DNA of 7,917 nucleotides, taken from Rhizobium sp. Q54 (lineage in GTDB: Bacteria; Pseudomonadota; Alphaproteobacteria; SMXS01). The stretch lies in the NCBI GenBank assembly GCA_945872035.1, contig CAMBYA010000096.1, positions 1 through 7,917 of the forward strand, read 5' to 3'. The position numbers were made by a program, and so were the translations under genes. Of the stretch, positions 1 to 6,251 are shown piece after piece; within the stretch, counting starts at the first letter, position 1, and every line of letters starts with the position of its first letter. Under the pieces are notes generated by a model that saw only the letters and a program-made list of their open reading frames with translations, was not told where the DNA came from and searched no databases.

Positions 1-597
1 GAGCGCCACAACCGCTACCTGGTGCCGTTCAAGACCTACAGCCCGCGCCTCGGCGAGGATCTGCAGGAGGTGCCGGAACATCTCGCCGAGCAGATCAGCG
101 CCATCGGCATGGATCCGGCCGAGTTCGAGGGCAGGGTGGCCGACATCCGCCGCGCGGTGCAGGTGTACAAGCGCGAGAACGAGAAGAAGCTGGGCTTCGA
201 CTATTCGGAGCTCAACGACGACCAGCTTTCGGACGACTACCACTACTGCATCTATCCGAACCTGACGTTCAACATCATGGCCGAGAGCTTCGGGCTGTTC
301 CGTCAGCGCCCGCACCCGACCGACCCGAACAAGATGTTCTTCGACGTCTACCGCGTGGTGCATATCCCGGAAGGCAAGCCGGTGCCGCCGCTGCCGGACC
401 ACGAGCAGCACAAGCACGGCGAACGGTCGCTTGGCCTGGTGCTCGACCAGGACTCGGTCAACCTGCCGCATGTCCAGAAGGGCATGCAGTCGGACGCGTT
501 CAAGGGCCTGTGGATTTCCAGCCAGGAGCGCCGTATCCGGCACAACCACAAGACCCTGATGGACTACATCAACGGCCGCTACAGCAACGACGCCTGA
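1..597 (+). CDS. Rieske ring-hydroxylating oxygenase alpha subunit, 3' part
   Basis: The frame is open from the first base, so the gene begins outside the window; 198 residues remain. This is the C-terminal half of the catalytic (Ring_hydroxyl_A) domain of a Rieske non-haem iron oxygenase, which uses electrons from a reductase and O2 to hydroxylate or demethylate an aromatic or related substrate. Visible family features are the beta-sheet segment DYHYCIYPNLTFNIM (79-93 of the visible part) and the helix LDQDSVNLPHVQKGMQS (149-165), whose Asp151 sits where the family has the carboxylate ligand of the mononuclear iron. It ends with a typical helix HNHKTLMDYINGR. The Rieske [2Fe-2S] motifs and the two histidine ligands should lie upstream and cannot be checked. 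The substrate cannot be told from this part. No terminator is evident after the TGA. Confidence 0.9.
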   Translation, partial: ERHNRYLVPFKTYSPRLGEDLQEVPEHLAEQISAIGMDPAEFEGRVADIRRAVQVYKRENEKKLGFDYSELNDDQLSDDYHYCIYPNLTFNIMAESFGLFRQRPHPTDPNKMFFDVYRVVHIPEGKPVPPLPDHEQHKHGERSLGLVLDQDSVNLPHVQKGMQSDAFKGLWISSQERRIRHNHKTLMDYINGRYSNDA

Positions 598-687
598 CGC
601 CGGCCTTCCGACTGTTGTGGCGCGCCCGTAACATGCAGGGCGGGCTGGACGTTTGCCCTTCGTGCGTCCACATCAGGCGTACGAAAC

Positions 688-693
688 GGGAGA
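688..693 (+). promoter_or_regulatory. Shine-Dalgarno for the zinc-ribbon gene
   Basis: GGGAGA lies five bases before ATG 699. It also sits close to an out-of-frame ATG at 695, but only two bases away, which is too near for initiation. This supports 699 rather than 708 or the other frame. Confidence 0.5.
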
Positions 694-698
694 CATGA

Positions 699-1136
699 AT
701 GTTCACGATGGACGCGGCCGAGCAGAATTGCATCCCCGGTCAGGTGATCCTGTTCACCTCCGGGAAAACCCACGACGCGCCCCGGTTCCTGGCGCGTGCG
801 ACGAAGCCGTTCAACGTCGCCGAGGCATTCCACGAGTTCCATGGCATCGCGGGTGCGCTGCCCAAATGGGAGTCGTTCCTGACCTGGTTGCTCCAGCATG
901 GCTATATCGAGGCCGTCGAGCACGTCGAGGTTCACCTGAATGCCTCCTGGGCCGACGGCGATACGGTCGACCTCCAGCCGATATCAACCCAGGAGGACAT
1001 CGTCGAGATGGCCGATGGCAAGGCATGCCCGAAATGCGCCTCGCACCATGTCGTACCCGAGATGAAGGACGGCAAGGCCGATATGGCGATCCGGGTGTGT
1101 ACCTATTGCGGCCATCGCTTCCGCGTGGCCACCTGA
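699..1136 (+). CDS. Uncharacterised protein with C-terminal zinc ribbon
   Basis: A 145-residue soluble protein of a family I do not recognise. The start ATG at 699 has a GGGAGA Shine-Dalgarno at 688-693, five bases upstream; another in-frame ATG lies at 708. Residues 1-100 form a mixed acidic/hydrophobic domain with no signal peptide or membrane segment, including a tryptophan-containing helix-like stretch PKWESFLTWLLQHGYIEAVEH (55-75). The C-terminus carries CPKC (110-113) and CTYC (134-137), a CX2C-X20-CX2C arrangement typical of zinc ribbons, ending in GHRFRVAT. Such ribbons bind nucleic acid or protein, or are purely structural; which applies here is unknown. The gene lies 101 bp after the oxygenase on the same strand and could be read through from it. 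It converges on the extensin-like gene with only 4 bp between stop codons. Confidence 0.75.
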   Translation: MFTMDAAEQNCIPGQVILFTSGKTHDAPRFLARATKPFNVAEAFHEFHGIAGALPKWESFLTWLLQHGYIEAVEHVEVHLNASWADGDTVDLQPISTQEDIVEMADGKACPKCASHHVVPEMKDGKADMAIRVCTYCGHRFRVAT

Positions 1137-1140
1137 GGCC

Positions 1141-1905
1141 TTACTCGCAGATCCGGTAGCCGTTGCGCCGCTGGAGCATGTCGACGTGCAGGTGGTCCGA
1201 GTGCGCCGTGTTGGTGCCGGGGCCCACGACCGTGGTGAAATAGGCGCACGCGCCGCCACGGATCGCCGCCTGGAAGGCCCGCGCGTCGTCGGCGCTGCCC
1301 GGCCGATCCATGATCGCCACGGTATCGTGGTCGCTGAACGCGATGCCCGAGATGTCGACGGCGTTGGCGTGTGCATGCTCGCTGACCTTCACCTGATCGG
1401 CGCCCCGGCGCGCCCGGCACTGGTAGGAGATGCCCGTCGATATCGCGTTCGGCGTTGCGTTCAGGTGCAGTTTGGCAGAGGGCATCATCACGTCCTTCGT
1501 CCAGACCGCGAGCGCCTTCGCCACCTCGCAATTGGTCGTCACCGCCGGCCTCAAATCGATACCGACCGATGACACCTTCAGCGGGCGTTCGGCGCCACAG
1601 CCGTTCCTGCCCGCGATCGGCTCGAGCACCTCGAAGGTCACGCCGAGCGCTTTCAATTCCTCCTCGCAGCCCAGCGACTGTGCCTCGTCATAAACCGGCG
1701 TGATCGCGGCAGTTGCTGCGGCCGCGCCGGGCTCGGCGTCGGCAGGCGGGGCGGGTTCGGCGGGCGGGGCCGCTTCCGCCGGGGCGGTCGCGGTCACGCT
1801 GATCGGCGCCAGCGCGGCTTCATGCACCTTGGGTGACCTGGTGAATGCCACGACGGCAACCAGCCCCACCAGCAGCACGGTGATGACAAACGCGATCTGC
1901 TTCAA
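1141..1905 (-). CDS. Membrane-anchored extensin-like LAS-family metallopeptidase
   Basis: A 254-residue protein matching the extensin-like C-terminal family of Proteobacteria, which belongs to the LAS/MD zinc-peptidase fold (VanX, VanY, MepA). Residues 2-21 form one hydrophobic segment after MKQ, a signal anchor or signal peptide. Residues 29-68 are an Ala/Pro-rich periplasmic linker. The catalytic domain (about 72-254) has SEHAHANAVD (175-184), fitting the LAS pattern SxHxxGxAxD with Ala in place of Gly, and SDHLHVD (236-242), fitting the second histidine motif. Likely zinc ligands are His177, Asp184 and His240 (or His238). Six cysteines (80, 103, 126, 163, 220, 253) suggest three disulfides in the periplasm. 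The start is TTG at 1905, supported by GAGGA seven bases upstream inside the end of the preceding gene. A role in cleaving peptidoglycan stem peptides is inferred from the fold and the neighbour, not proven. Confidence 0.85.
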   Translation of the reverse strand: MKQIAFVITVLLVGLVAVVAFTRSPKVHEAALAPISVTATAPAEAAPPAEPAPPADAEPGAAAATAAITPVYDEAQSLGCEEELKALGVTFEVLEPIAGRNGCGAERPLKVSSVGIDLRPAVTTNCEVAKALAVWTKDVMMPSAKLHLNATPNAISTGISYQCRARRGADQVKVSEHAHANAVDISGIAFSDHDTVAIMDRPGSADDARAFQAAIRGGACAYFTTVVGPGTNTAHSDHLHVDMLQRRNGYRICE

Positions 1906-1908
1906 CGT

Positions 1909-2922
1909 TCAGTCCTCGAAGCTGACCGTGACGCCGGGCTCGACCATGCCGGCCAGCGTCTCCGCGTCCCAGTTGGTCAGCCGGGCGCAGCCATGGCTGA
2001 AATGCTTGCCGACCGGCGACGGCTCGGCGGTGCCGTGGATGCCGTAGGTCGGCTTGTCGAGGCCGATCCAGATGGTGCCCACAGGCCCGTTCGGACCGGG
2101 CGGAATCTGCATGTTCCTGGAATTCTCGCCCTGCTTGAAATTCACATCCGGCCGGTAGGAGTATTCGGGATTGTGCACCACCACCTTCACCTTGTGGGTC
2201 CCGGTCGGGCTGGGGAGCGCGTCGCTGCCGACGGTGACCGGAAAGAACGCCAGCAGCTTGCCGTCGGCGTCCAGCGCCCGGAGACTGGCGGTCGCGCGGC
2301 TGACGGTGACAGTCGCCGCCTTGCCGACGTCGGGGCGCTGGCGCAGCGCGGCGACCATGATCTTCGTCCCGGCCTTGCTCCAGTCCGCGTCCGGGTTGAG
2401 CCGCGCCATCAGCTTGATGTCCGTGTGGAAGCGCTCGGCCAGCATCTCGTCGGCGCCGGTGAACGGCAGGTGCTTCATCTTCGCCATCTCGGCGTAATCC
2501 GCCGGGATTTCGCTGACGAACGGCCCTTTCAGGTCCTCGTCGGTGATGGTGTAGGTGCCGACCACCGGCGCGGCGTCTGCCGACAGCTTCGCCCAGACTT
2601 CGGCGTCGAGCTTGCCGTCCACTTGCAGGCCGTTGGCCTGTTCGTAGGCGGCCAGCGCTTTGGCCACGTTGTCGCCCATGTAGCCGTCGATCACACCGGG
2701 TGAGAAATCCTGGCCGTCGAGCAATACCTGCACCCGGATGGCGAGGGCGTCGCGCGCGTCCTTCTTGATCTCGGCGCCGTCGAAGGCGGCGGCGTTGATC
2801 TGCTCGGCGGTGAAGGTTTCCTCGGCCGGCTTTTCGGGGGCCGGCGTCACGGGTTCCGCGGCATGGGCCGCGAACGGCACCAGCAGGGCCGTGCAGGCGA
2901 GGGACAGACGGGAAAGCGACAT
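1909..2922 (-). CDS. Exported L,D-transpeptidase (YkuD domain)
   Basis: A 337-residue periplasmic enzyme that forms or edits 3-3 cross-links in peptidoglycan, or attaches proteins to it. The signal peptide is MSLSRLSLACTALLVPFAAHA, with a signal peptidase I site after Ala21. A peptidoglycan-binding (PG_binding_1-like) domain spans about 58-113 (FSPGVIDGYMGDNVAKALAAYE). A LysM-like stretch follows at about 150-193 (EMLAERFHTDIKLMARLNP, then AGTKIMV), as is common in alphaproteobacterial members. The YkuD catalytic domain covers about 202-337, with His296-Gly297 and the active-site motif SHGCARL (309-315); Cys312 is the nucleophile. All catalytic residues are present. ATG 2922 has a weak GGTGG close upstream. 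It is the first gene of a two-gene minus-strand operon, 3 nt before the extensin-like metallopeptidase, which implies a shared envelope role. Confidence 0.93.
   Translation of the reverse strand: MSLSRLSLACTALLVPFAAHAAEPVTPAPEKPAEETFTAEQINAAAFDGAEIKKDARDALAIRVQVLLDGQDFSPGVIDGYMGDNVAKALAAYEQANGLQVDGKLDAEVWAKLSADAAPVVGTYTITDEDLKGPFVSEIPADYAEMAKMKHLPFTGADEMLAERFHTDIKLMARLNPDADWSKAGTKIMVAALRQRPDVGKAATVTVSRATASLRALDADGKLLAFFPVTVGSDALPSPTGTHKVKVVVHNPEYSYRPDVNFKQGENSRNMQIPPGPNGPVGTIWIGLDKPTYGIHGTAEPSPVGKHFSHGCARLTNWDAETLAGMVEPGVTVSFED
1913..1917 (-). promoter_or_regulatory. Shine-Dalgarno fixing a TTG start
   Basis: On the minus strand GAGGA precedes TTG (1905-1903) by seven bases. It lies within the last codons of the upstream L,D-transpeptidase gene, whose TGA is at 1911-1909. 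The arrangement fits translational coupling and argues that TTG, not the GTG nine codons later, is the true start; the later start would cut the hydrophobic segment in half. Confidence 0.6.
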
Positions 2923-3041
2923 TGGCCACCGTGCGTTGTGATCGGTGACACGTGAACAATCGCGTGGAGGTTATGTTCCGGATTCCATGGGGCACCACCG
3001 GAGGACTTCGCTCTGTCACATCCGCGACATAGAATGGTGGC
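2923..3041. promoter_or_regulatory. Divergent intergenic region with probable promoters
   Basis: This 119-bp spacer separates the L,D-transpeptidase (leftward) from the tyrosine phosphatase (rightward), so it should hold two promoters. For the phosphatase, TAGAAT at 3030-3035 resembles a -10 box, with a weak TTCGCT 17 bp upstream (3007-3012). A TSS would then fall at or near the ATG at 3042, which suggests a leaderless mRNA. TGTC-N8-GACA (3014-3017 and 3026-3029) is a short inverted repeat overlapping this element. I find no convincing -35/-10 pair for the leftward gene. The assignments are by eye. Confidence 0.3.
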
Positions 3042-3827
3042 ATGAGCACCATTCAGGACAGGCGGCTGCCGCTCGACGGCGCGCCCAACTTCAGGGATTT
3101 CGGCGGCTACCCGGCGGCGGACGGAAGCGTAGTAAGGCGCGGCATCCTCTACCGCTCGGGCGCCCTCGACCGGCTGACCGATCGAGATATCGACACGCTC
3201 AACGGCCTTGGCGACTGGGCGATCGTCGACCTGCGGCACGAGGGCGAGCGCATCGTCGCGCCGACGCCGGCGCGGCTGTCCGCCGCCGCCGTGCATGCCC
3301 TGCCGATGGGCTCGGGCCATGGTGCGGCGCCCGTGCCGCGACCCGCGTTGCTGACCGTGGCCGACGCGACCGCCGCGCAGGCCGTCGAGGCTATCAAGGC
3401 CAGTTATCGCCGCTTCGTCCACGAGCACCGCGAGCGTTTCGCCCGCCTGTTCGACGTGCTGCTCGACGCTAACGCCGGCCCGGCGGTGATCCACTGCACG
3501 GCCGGCAAGGACCGCACCGGCATCAGCGTGGCGCTGGTCCTGCTGGCGCTGGGTGTGGACCGTGACCAGGTGGTCGCCGACTACTGCGCCACCCGCGACT
3601 ATCTCGACATGGCATGGCGCGAGCAAATCCTCGCCGCCATGACCGGCGATTCAGGACAGGTGAACCGCCGCGTCGCCGACGTCATGTTCGACGCTCATCC
3701 GGACTATATCGGTGCGTCGCTGGCCGAGATGGACGAACACCACGGCTCGCCGGAGACCTATCTGCGGGACGTGCTGGGTATGGATGCGGCGCGGGTCGTC
3801 CTGCTGCGCGAACGTTATCTCACCTGA
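3042..3827 (+). CDS. Tyrosine-protein phosphatase (Y_phosphatase3 type)
   Basis: A 261-residue cytosolic phosphatase of the family that includes Mycobacterium PtpB and Listeria LipA, which act on phosphotyrosine and in some members on phosphoinositides. N-terminal NFRDFGGY (16-23) and the later RSGAL and IVDLR (61-65) are family hallmarks. The P-loop is HCTAGKDRTG (151-160), with nucleophile Cys152 and phosphate-binding Arg158. Its Lys and Asp after the Gly match the HCxxGKxRT form seen in PtpB-like enzymes. Length fits the family (about 250-280). There is no signal peptide, so it is probably cytosolic. The start ATG lacks a well-spaced Shine-Dalgarno: GGTGG ends one base before it. The natural substrate is unknown; neighbours give no clue. 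A promoter-like element separates it from the methyltransferase gene, so it may be monocistronic. Confidence 0.92.
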   Translation: MSTIQDRRLPLDGAPNFRDFGGYPAADGSVVRRGILYRSGALDRLTDRDIDTLNGLGDWAIVDLRHEGERIVAPTPARLSAAAVHALPMGSGHGAAPVPRPALLTVADATAAQAVEAIKASYRRFVHEHRERFARLFDVLLDANAGPAVIHCTAGKDRTGISVALVLLALGVDRDQVVADYCATRDYLDMAWREQILAAMTGDSGQVNRRVADVMFDAHPDYIGASLAEMDEHHGSPETYLRDVLGMDAARVVLLRERYLT

Positions 3828-3842
3828 CCCCAGGAACCACGG

Positions 3843-3872
3843 TTGTCCGTCGTTCCCGGAGACGGCTATAAG
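3843..3872 (+). promoter_or_regulatory. Candidate sigma70-type promoter for the FkbM-AAG pair
   Basis: TTGTCC (3843-3848) and TATAAG (3867-3872) are separated by 18 bp, a good match to the housekeeping consensus in such GC-rich DNA. Transcription would start near 3879, leaving a leader of about 20 nt before the Shine-Dalgarno and CTG start. A short hairpin, ACGG-TTGT-CCGT (3839-3850), overlaps the -35; its meaning is unclear. Confidence 0.42.
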
Positions 3873-3887
3873 AGTGCCTGCATTCCC

Positions 3888-3892
3888 GGGAG
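3888..3892 (+). promoter_or_regulatory. Shine-Dalgarno supporting a CTG start
   Basis: GGGAG is followed after six bases by CTG at 3899, in frame with the methyltransferase. There is no in-frame ATG, GTG or TTG between the upstream stop (TAA 3869-3871) and the SAM-binding motif, so this site decides the gene model. It lies partly in the palindrome TCCCGGGA (3884-3891). Confidence 0.5.
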
Positions 3893-3898
3893 CCGACG

Positions 3899-4717
3899 CT
3901 GCACGACCGACGCGATGCCATAGACGAAGGACTGGTCTACGACGTAGGCGCGCATCGGGGCGAGGACAGCGACTATTATCTCAAGCTGGGCTACCGGGTC
4001 GTCGCGGTGGAGGCCAATCCGCAGCTCGTCGAGTGGCTGCGCGAGCGCTTCCGGCGTGAGATCGAGGAAGGCACCTATACCCTGGTTCCCAACGCCATCG
4101 GCGAGCGTGACGAGGAAATCGTCTTCTACGTGAACCGGAAGAACTCGGCCTGGGGCACCACCGATCCGGACTGGGCGGCGCGCAACCGGCTGCTGGGCGC
4201 CGACTCCGAGGCGATCACCGTAAAGTGCGTCCGGTTCATCGACATTCTCCGCCAGCATGGATGTCCACACTATCTGAAGATCGACATCGAGGGCGCCGAC
4301 ATGCGGTGCGTCGAGGACCTGGCCGGGGCAAAGGCCATGCCAACCTATCTGTCGATCGAGTCCAGCAAGATTTCCTGGCGCGCTCTCCTGGCGGAATTCA
4401 GGATGCTCAGTGGGCTCGGCTACACCCGGTTCAAGGTCGTCGATCAGTGCCACTTCGCGAAGCGGCGCATCACGGACAGTGATGGCAACACCATCGACTA
4501 CGCGTTCGGACGCGGCGCGTCCGGACCGTTCGGCGAGGATCTGGCTGGCCGTTGGCTGACCAGGAACCAGGCCATCGCCCGGTACATTCCGATCTTCCTG
4601 GCCTACAAGACCATGGGCGACAACACCCTGTTGTCGAAGGTGCTGGTCAAGATTCCCTTCTTCAACCGGCTCCTGCGCGCGGTCAGCTGGTATGACACGC
4701 ATGCCAGGAAGGGATGA
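3899..4717 (+). CDS. FkbM-family SAM-dependent methyltransferase
   Basis: A 272-residue Rossmann-fold methyltransferase if started at CTG 3899. Family members O-methylate sugars or other small molecules; the substrate here is not predictable. Motif I is YDVGAHRGED (14-23), followed by VVAVEANP (34-41), whose Glu38 would bind the SAM ribose. The FkbM signature LKIDIEGAD is at 126-134. The C-terminus WYDTHARKG is usual for bacterial members. The first conventional start, GTG at 4007, begins at VEANP and would delete motif I, so it cannot be the true start of a working enzyme. In frame, only CTG (3878, 3899, 3932) and ATA (3920) are available after the upstream TAA; 3899 has the best Shine-Dalgarno. 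A frameshift removing an original ATG start is the alternative. The gene end overlaps the glycosylase start by 26 bp, suggesting coupling. Confidence 0.85.
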   Translation: MHDRRDAIDEGLVYDVGAHRGEDSDYYLKLGYRVVAVEANPQLVEWLRERFRREIEEGTYTLVPNAIGERDEEIVFYVNRKNSAWGTTDPDWAARNRLLGADSEAITVKCVRFIDILRQHGCPHYLKIDIEGADMRCVEDLAGAKAMPTYLSIESSKISWRALLAEFRMLSGLGYTRFKVVDQCHFAKRRITDSDGNTIDYAFGRGASGPFGEDLAGRWLTRNQAIARYIPIFLAYKTMGDNTLLSKVLVKIPFFNRLLRAVSWYDTHARKG

Positions 4718-5318
4718 AGTCCGGCCGCTGTCCCGCGCCGAACTGCCCGTCGACACCATGGAGATGGCGCGGTTCCTGATCGGCAAGCTGCTGGTGCGTG
4801 GCACGCCCGAAGGCCGCACCACGGGCCGCATCGTCGAGACCGAGGCCTATCCACCGGGCGACGCCAGCGGGCATCATTTCCGCGGCGAGACGGCCGCCAA
4901 CCGCTCCATGTTCCTCGAGCCGGGCAGGGCATATGTCTATTTCATCTACGGCGTCCACTTCATGCTCAACGTCAGCTCGGAGCCAGCCAGAACCGGCGGC
5001 GGCGTGCTGCTCCGCGCGCTGGAGCCGGTGGGCGGCATCGACCTGATGCGGGCACGTCGCGGCCCCGTCCGCGAACGCGACCTGACGCGCGGGCCGGGCA
5101 GGCTGGCGCAGGCCATGGCCGTCGTGCCGGAATTGAACGGCGTGGACATGTGCGAGGAAGGGCCGATCTGGCTGGCCGAGGCGCCGCGGCCGGCAGGCGA
5201 GATCGGCGTCAGCGTCCGGATCGGGATCACGAAGGAAGCGCACCAGCTTCGCCGCTACTTCGAGCGCGGCAATCCATGCGTCAGCGGATCAACCGCACAC
5301 AATCGTTCCGACAATTGA
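4692..5318 (+). CDS. 3-methyladenine DNA glycosylase (AAG/MPG type)
   Basis: A 208-residue base-excision-repair enzyme that flips out and removes alkylated or deaminated purines (3-methyladenine, hypoxanthine, ethenoadenine). It matches the mammalian AAG fold: GRIVETEAY (45-53) holds the catalytic Glu51 and Tyr53 (human Glu125 and Tyr127), and His62 in HHFRG aligns with human His136. NRSMFLEPGRAYVYFIYG (70-87), VLLRALEP (105-112), GPGRLAQAM (134-142) and the terminal RIGITK and RGNPCVSG are also family motifs. Length is normal. The start is uncertain: ATG 4692 gives a 26-bp overlap with the methyltransferase gene and has no clear Shine-Dalgarno; ATG 4701 is equally possible and would lose only three residues. 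Its placement behind a methyltransferase looks incidental. Confidence 0.94.
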   Translation: MTRMPGRDEVRPLSRAELPVDTMEMARFLIGKLLVRGTPEGRTTGRIVETEAYPPGDASGHHFRGETAANRSMFLEPGRAYVYFIYGVHFMLNVSSEPARTGGGVLLRALEPVGGIDLMRARRGPVRERDLTRGPGRLAQAMAVVPELNGVDMCEEGPIWLAEAPRPAGEIGVSVRIGITKEAHQLRRYFERGNPCVSGSTAHNRSDN

Positions 5319-5369
5319 GCAACACCTCACAGACAGAAGATGGATGGCATCGAGGCTTTCGGCGCTGCC

Positions 5370-6143
5370 TCAGAAATCCAGCGGCAGCTTCAGGTAGGTG
5401 CTGTAAATCCGGTCGCGGTGCTCGATGAGGATGGGGTCGAGCGCGTCCGCAAGTTTCGCGCCCATCTGGCTCCACACCTTTCTCAGGAAGCCCGGCGTCG
5501 CCGACCATTCCGTCGGAAGCTGCGAGACGCCGATCGACATGCAGGCCCAGAAGATGTCGGCGGCCGTCAGGCTGTCGCCAACGAAATAGCCGCTGCCGCG
5601 AGCTTTCTGGCTGTGGAGCTGGCCGGCAAGGAAACGCAGCACCGAGGCGGCGCGCTCCGGCGCCTTCTCGACCTGGTCGCGGGAAGCGCCGTACTGCTTG
5701 TGCAGGATTTCGTCCCAGGAGCCTTTCTCGGCGCTGGTGTCGTTGGCGGCCTCCTGCGGAAACATCATGAAGCGCGAGTTCCAGGCGAAGCCGCCTTCGC
5801 CGCAGATTTCATGACAGATGCCGAACACCTGTGCCCGCGGTACGCGGTCGGCGGGCAGCAGCGGCGGCTCGGGGTTCAGCCGCTCGGCCAGCATCAGGAT
5901 TTCCGACCAGCCGGCGCGGGCCGGCTCGTCGTTCCAGATGGCGACCGGCGCGTTGCGGTGGCCGGTCCAGGCCTTCAGGTCCTCGTTGGGCTGGGCCGCA
6001 TGCTGGGCGACCGGAATGAAATCGACGCCCTTGACGTGGAAGAGGCTCTTGGCCGCCTCGCAGAACGGGTTCGGAATGTTCCTGGTCACGGCCAGCCTGA
6101 GACCAGGCAGATCGCGGGCGTCCTTGGCTTCGATATGGTTCAT
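5370..6143 (-). CDS. Glutathione S-transferase-like protein
   Basis: A 257-residue cytosolic GST-fold protein. The thioredoxin-like N-domain runs from about 15 to 92: strand RLAVTR, then NIPNPFCEAAKSLFHVKG with Cys28 near the usual catalytic position, NAPVAIW with the likely cis-proline Pro66, and GWSEILMLAERL where GSTs have the glutathione-binding S-helix. The all-helical C-domain (about 100-250) has the N-capping box SLTAADIF (191-198), diagnostic for GST C-domains. The activity is not certain, since the glutathione-contact residues are divergent; it could be a lyase or a non-catalytic member. The minus-strand frame stays open far upstream into the antisense of the Sel1 gene, but ATG 6143 has GGAGGA (6156-6151) seven bases before it and the family similarity begins there. 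It converges on the glycosylase gene with 51 bp between. Confidence 0.88.
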   Translation of the reverse strand: MNHIEAKDARDLPGLRLAVTRNIPNPFCEAAKSLFHVKGVDFIPVAQHAAQPNEDLKAWTGHRNAPVAIWNDEPARAGWSEILMLAERLNPEPPLLPADRVPRAQVFGICHEICGEGGFAWNSRFMMFPQEAANDTSAEKGSWDEILHKQYGASRDQVEKAPERAASVLRFLAGQLHSQKARGSGYFVGDSLTAADIFWACMSIGVSQLPTEWSATPGFLRKVWSQMGAKLADALDPILIEHRDRIYSTYLKLPLDF

Positions 6144-6150
6144 GCGGCGG

Positions 6151-6156
6151 TCCTCC
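6151..6156 (-). promoter_or_regulatory. Shine-Dalgarno fixing the GST start
   Basis: A perfect GGAGGA on the minus strand lies seven bases from ATG 6143-6141. It sets the GST start and rules out the much longer open frame that continues upstream to about 7085 in antisense to the Sel1 gene. Confidence 0.65.
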
Positions 6157-6251
6157 CCGCGGCAAGACTGGCACAGATGCCGTACGAGCTCTCCCCTTTT
6201 TGTGCGGATTCTGCTACCTCTCGTGTGGGGCTGCATCGAGGGCAACGGGCT

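Noticed and set aside
1820..3052. Minus-strand 410-codon open frame over the L,D-transpeptidase
   Set aside because: The translation is Arg-rich frame-shifted sequence. The YkuD motif SHGCARL and the signal peptide are in the other minus frame.
3847..3865. CCGTC/GACGG hairpin after the phosphatase gene as a terminator
   Set aside because: The stem is 5 bp, no T-run follows, and the sequence is better explained as part of the spacer of the promoter ahead of the methyltransferase.
3866..4831. Minus-strand 321-codon open frame opposite the methyltransferase
   Set aside because: It has no recognisable domain, while the plus strand carries full FkbM motifs and the overlapping AAG start.
5352..5371. 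GAGGC/GCCTC hairpin between the convergent glycosylase and GST genes as a bidirectional terminator
   Set aside because: The stem is only 5 bp with a 10-nt loop, overlaps the GST stop codon and has no T-run on either side.
5340..6251. Plus-strand open frame of about 300 codons running antisense over the GST gene and continuing in frame into the Sel1 gene
   Set aside because: Its translation is low-complexity, Arg/Ala/Gly-rich and matches no domain. The Sel1 protein has a clean signal peptide starting at GTG 6252. The frame stays open because of GC-rich codon bias in the opposite strand.
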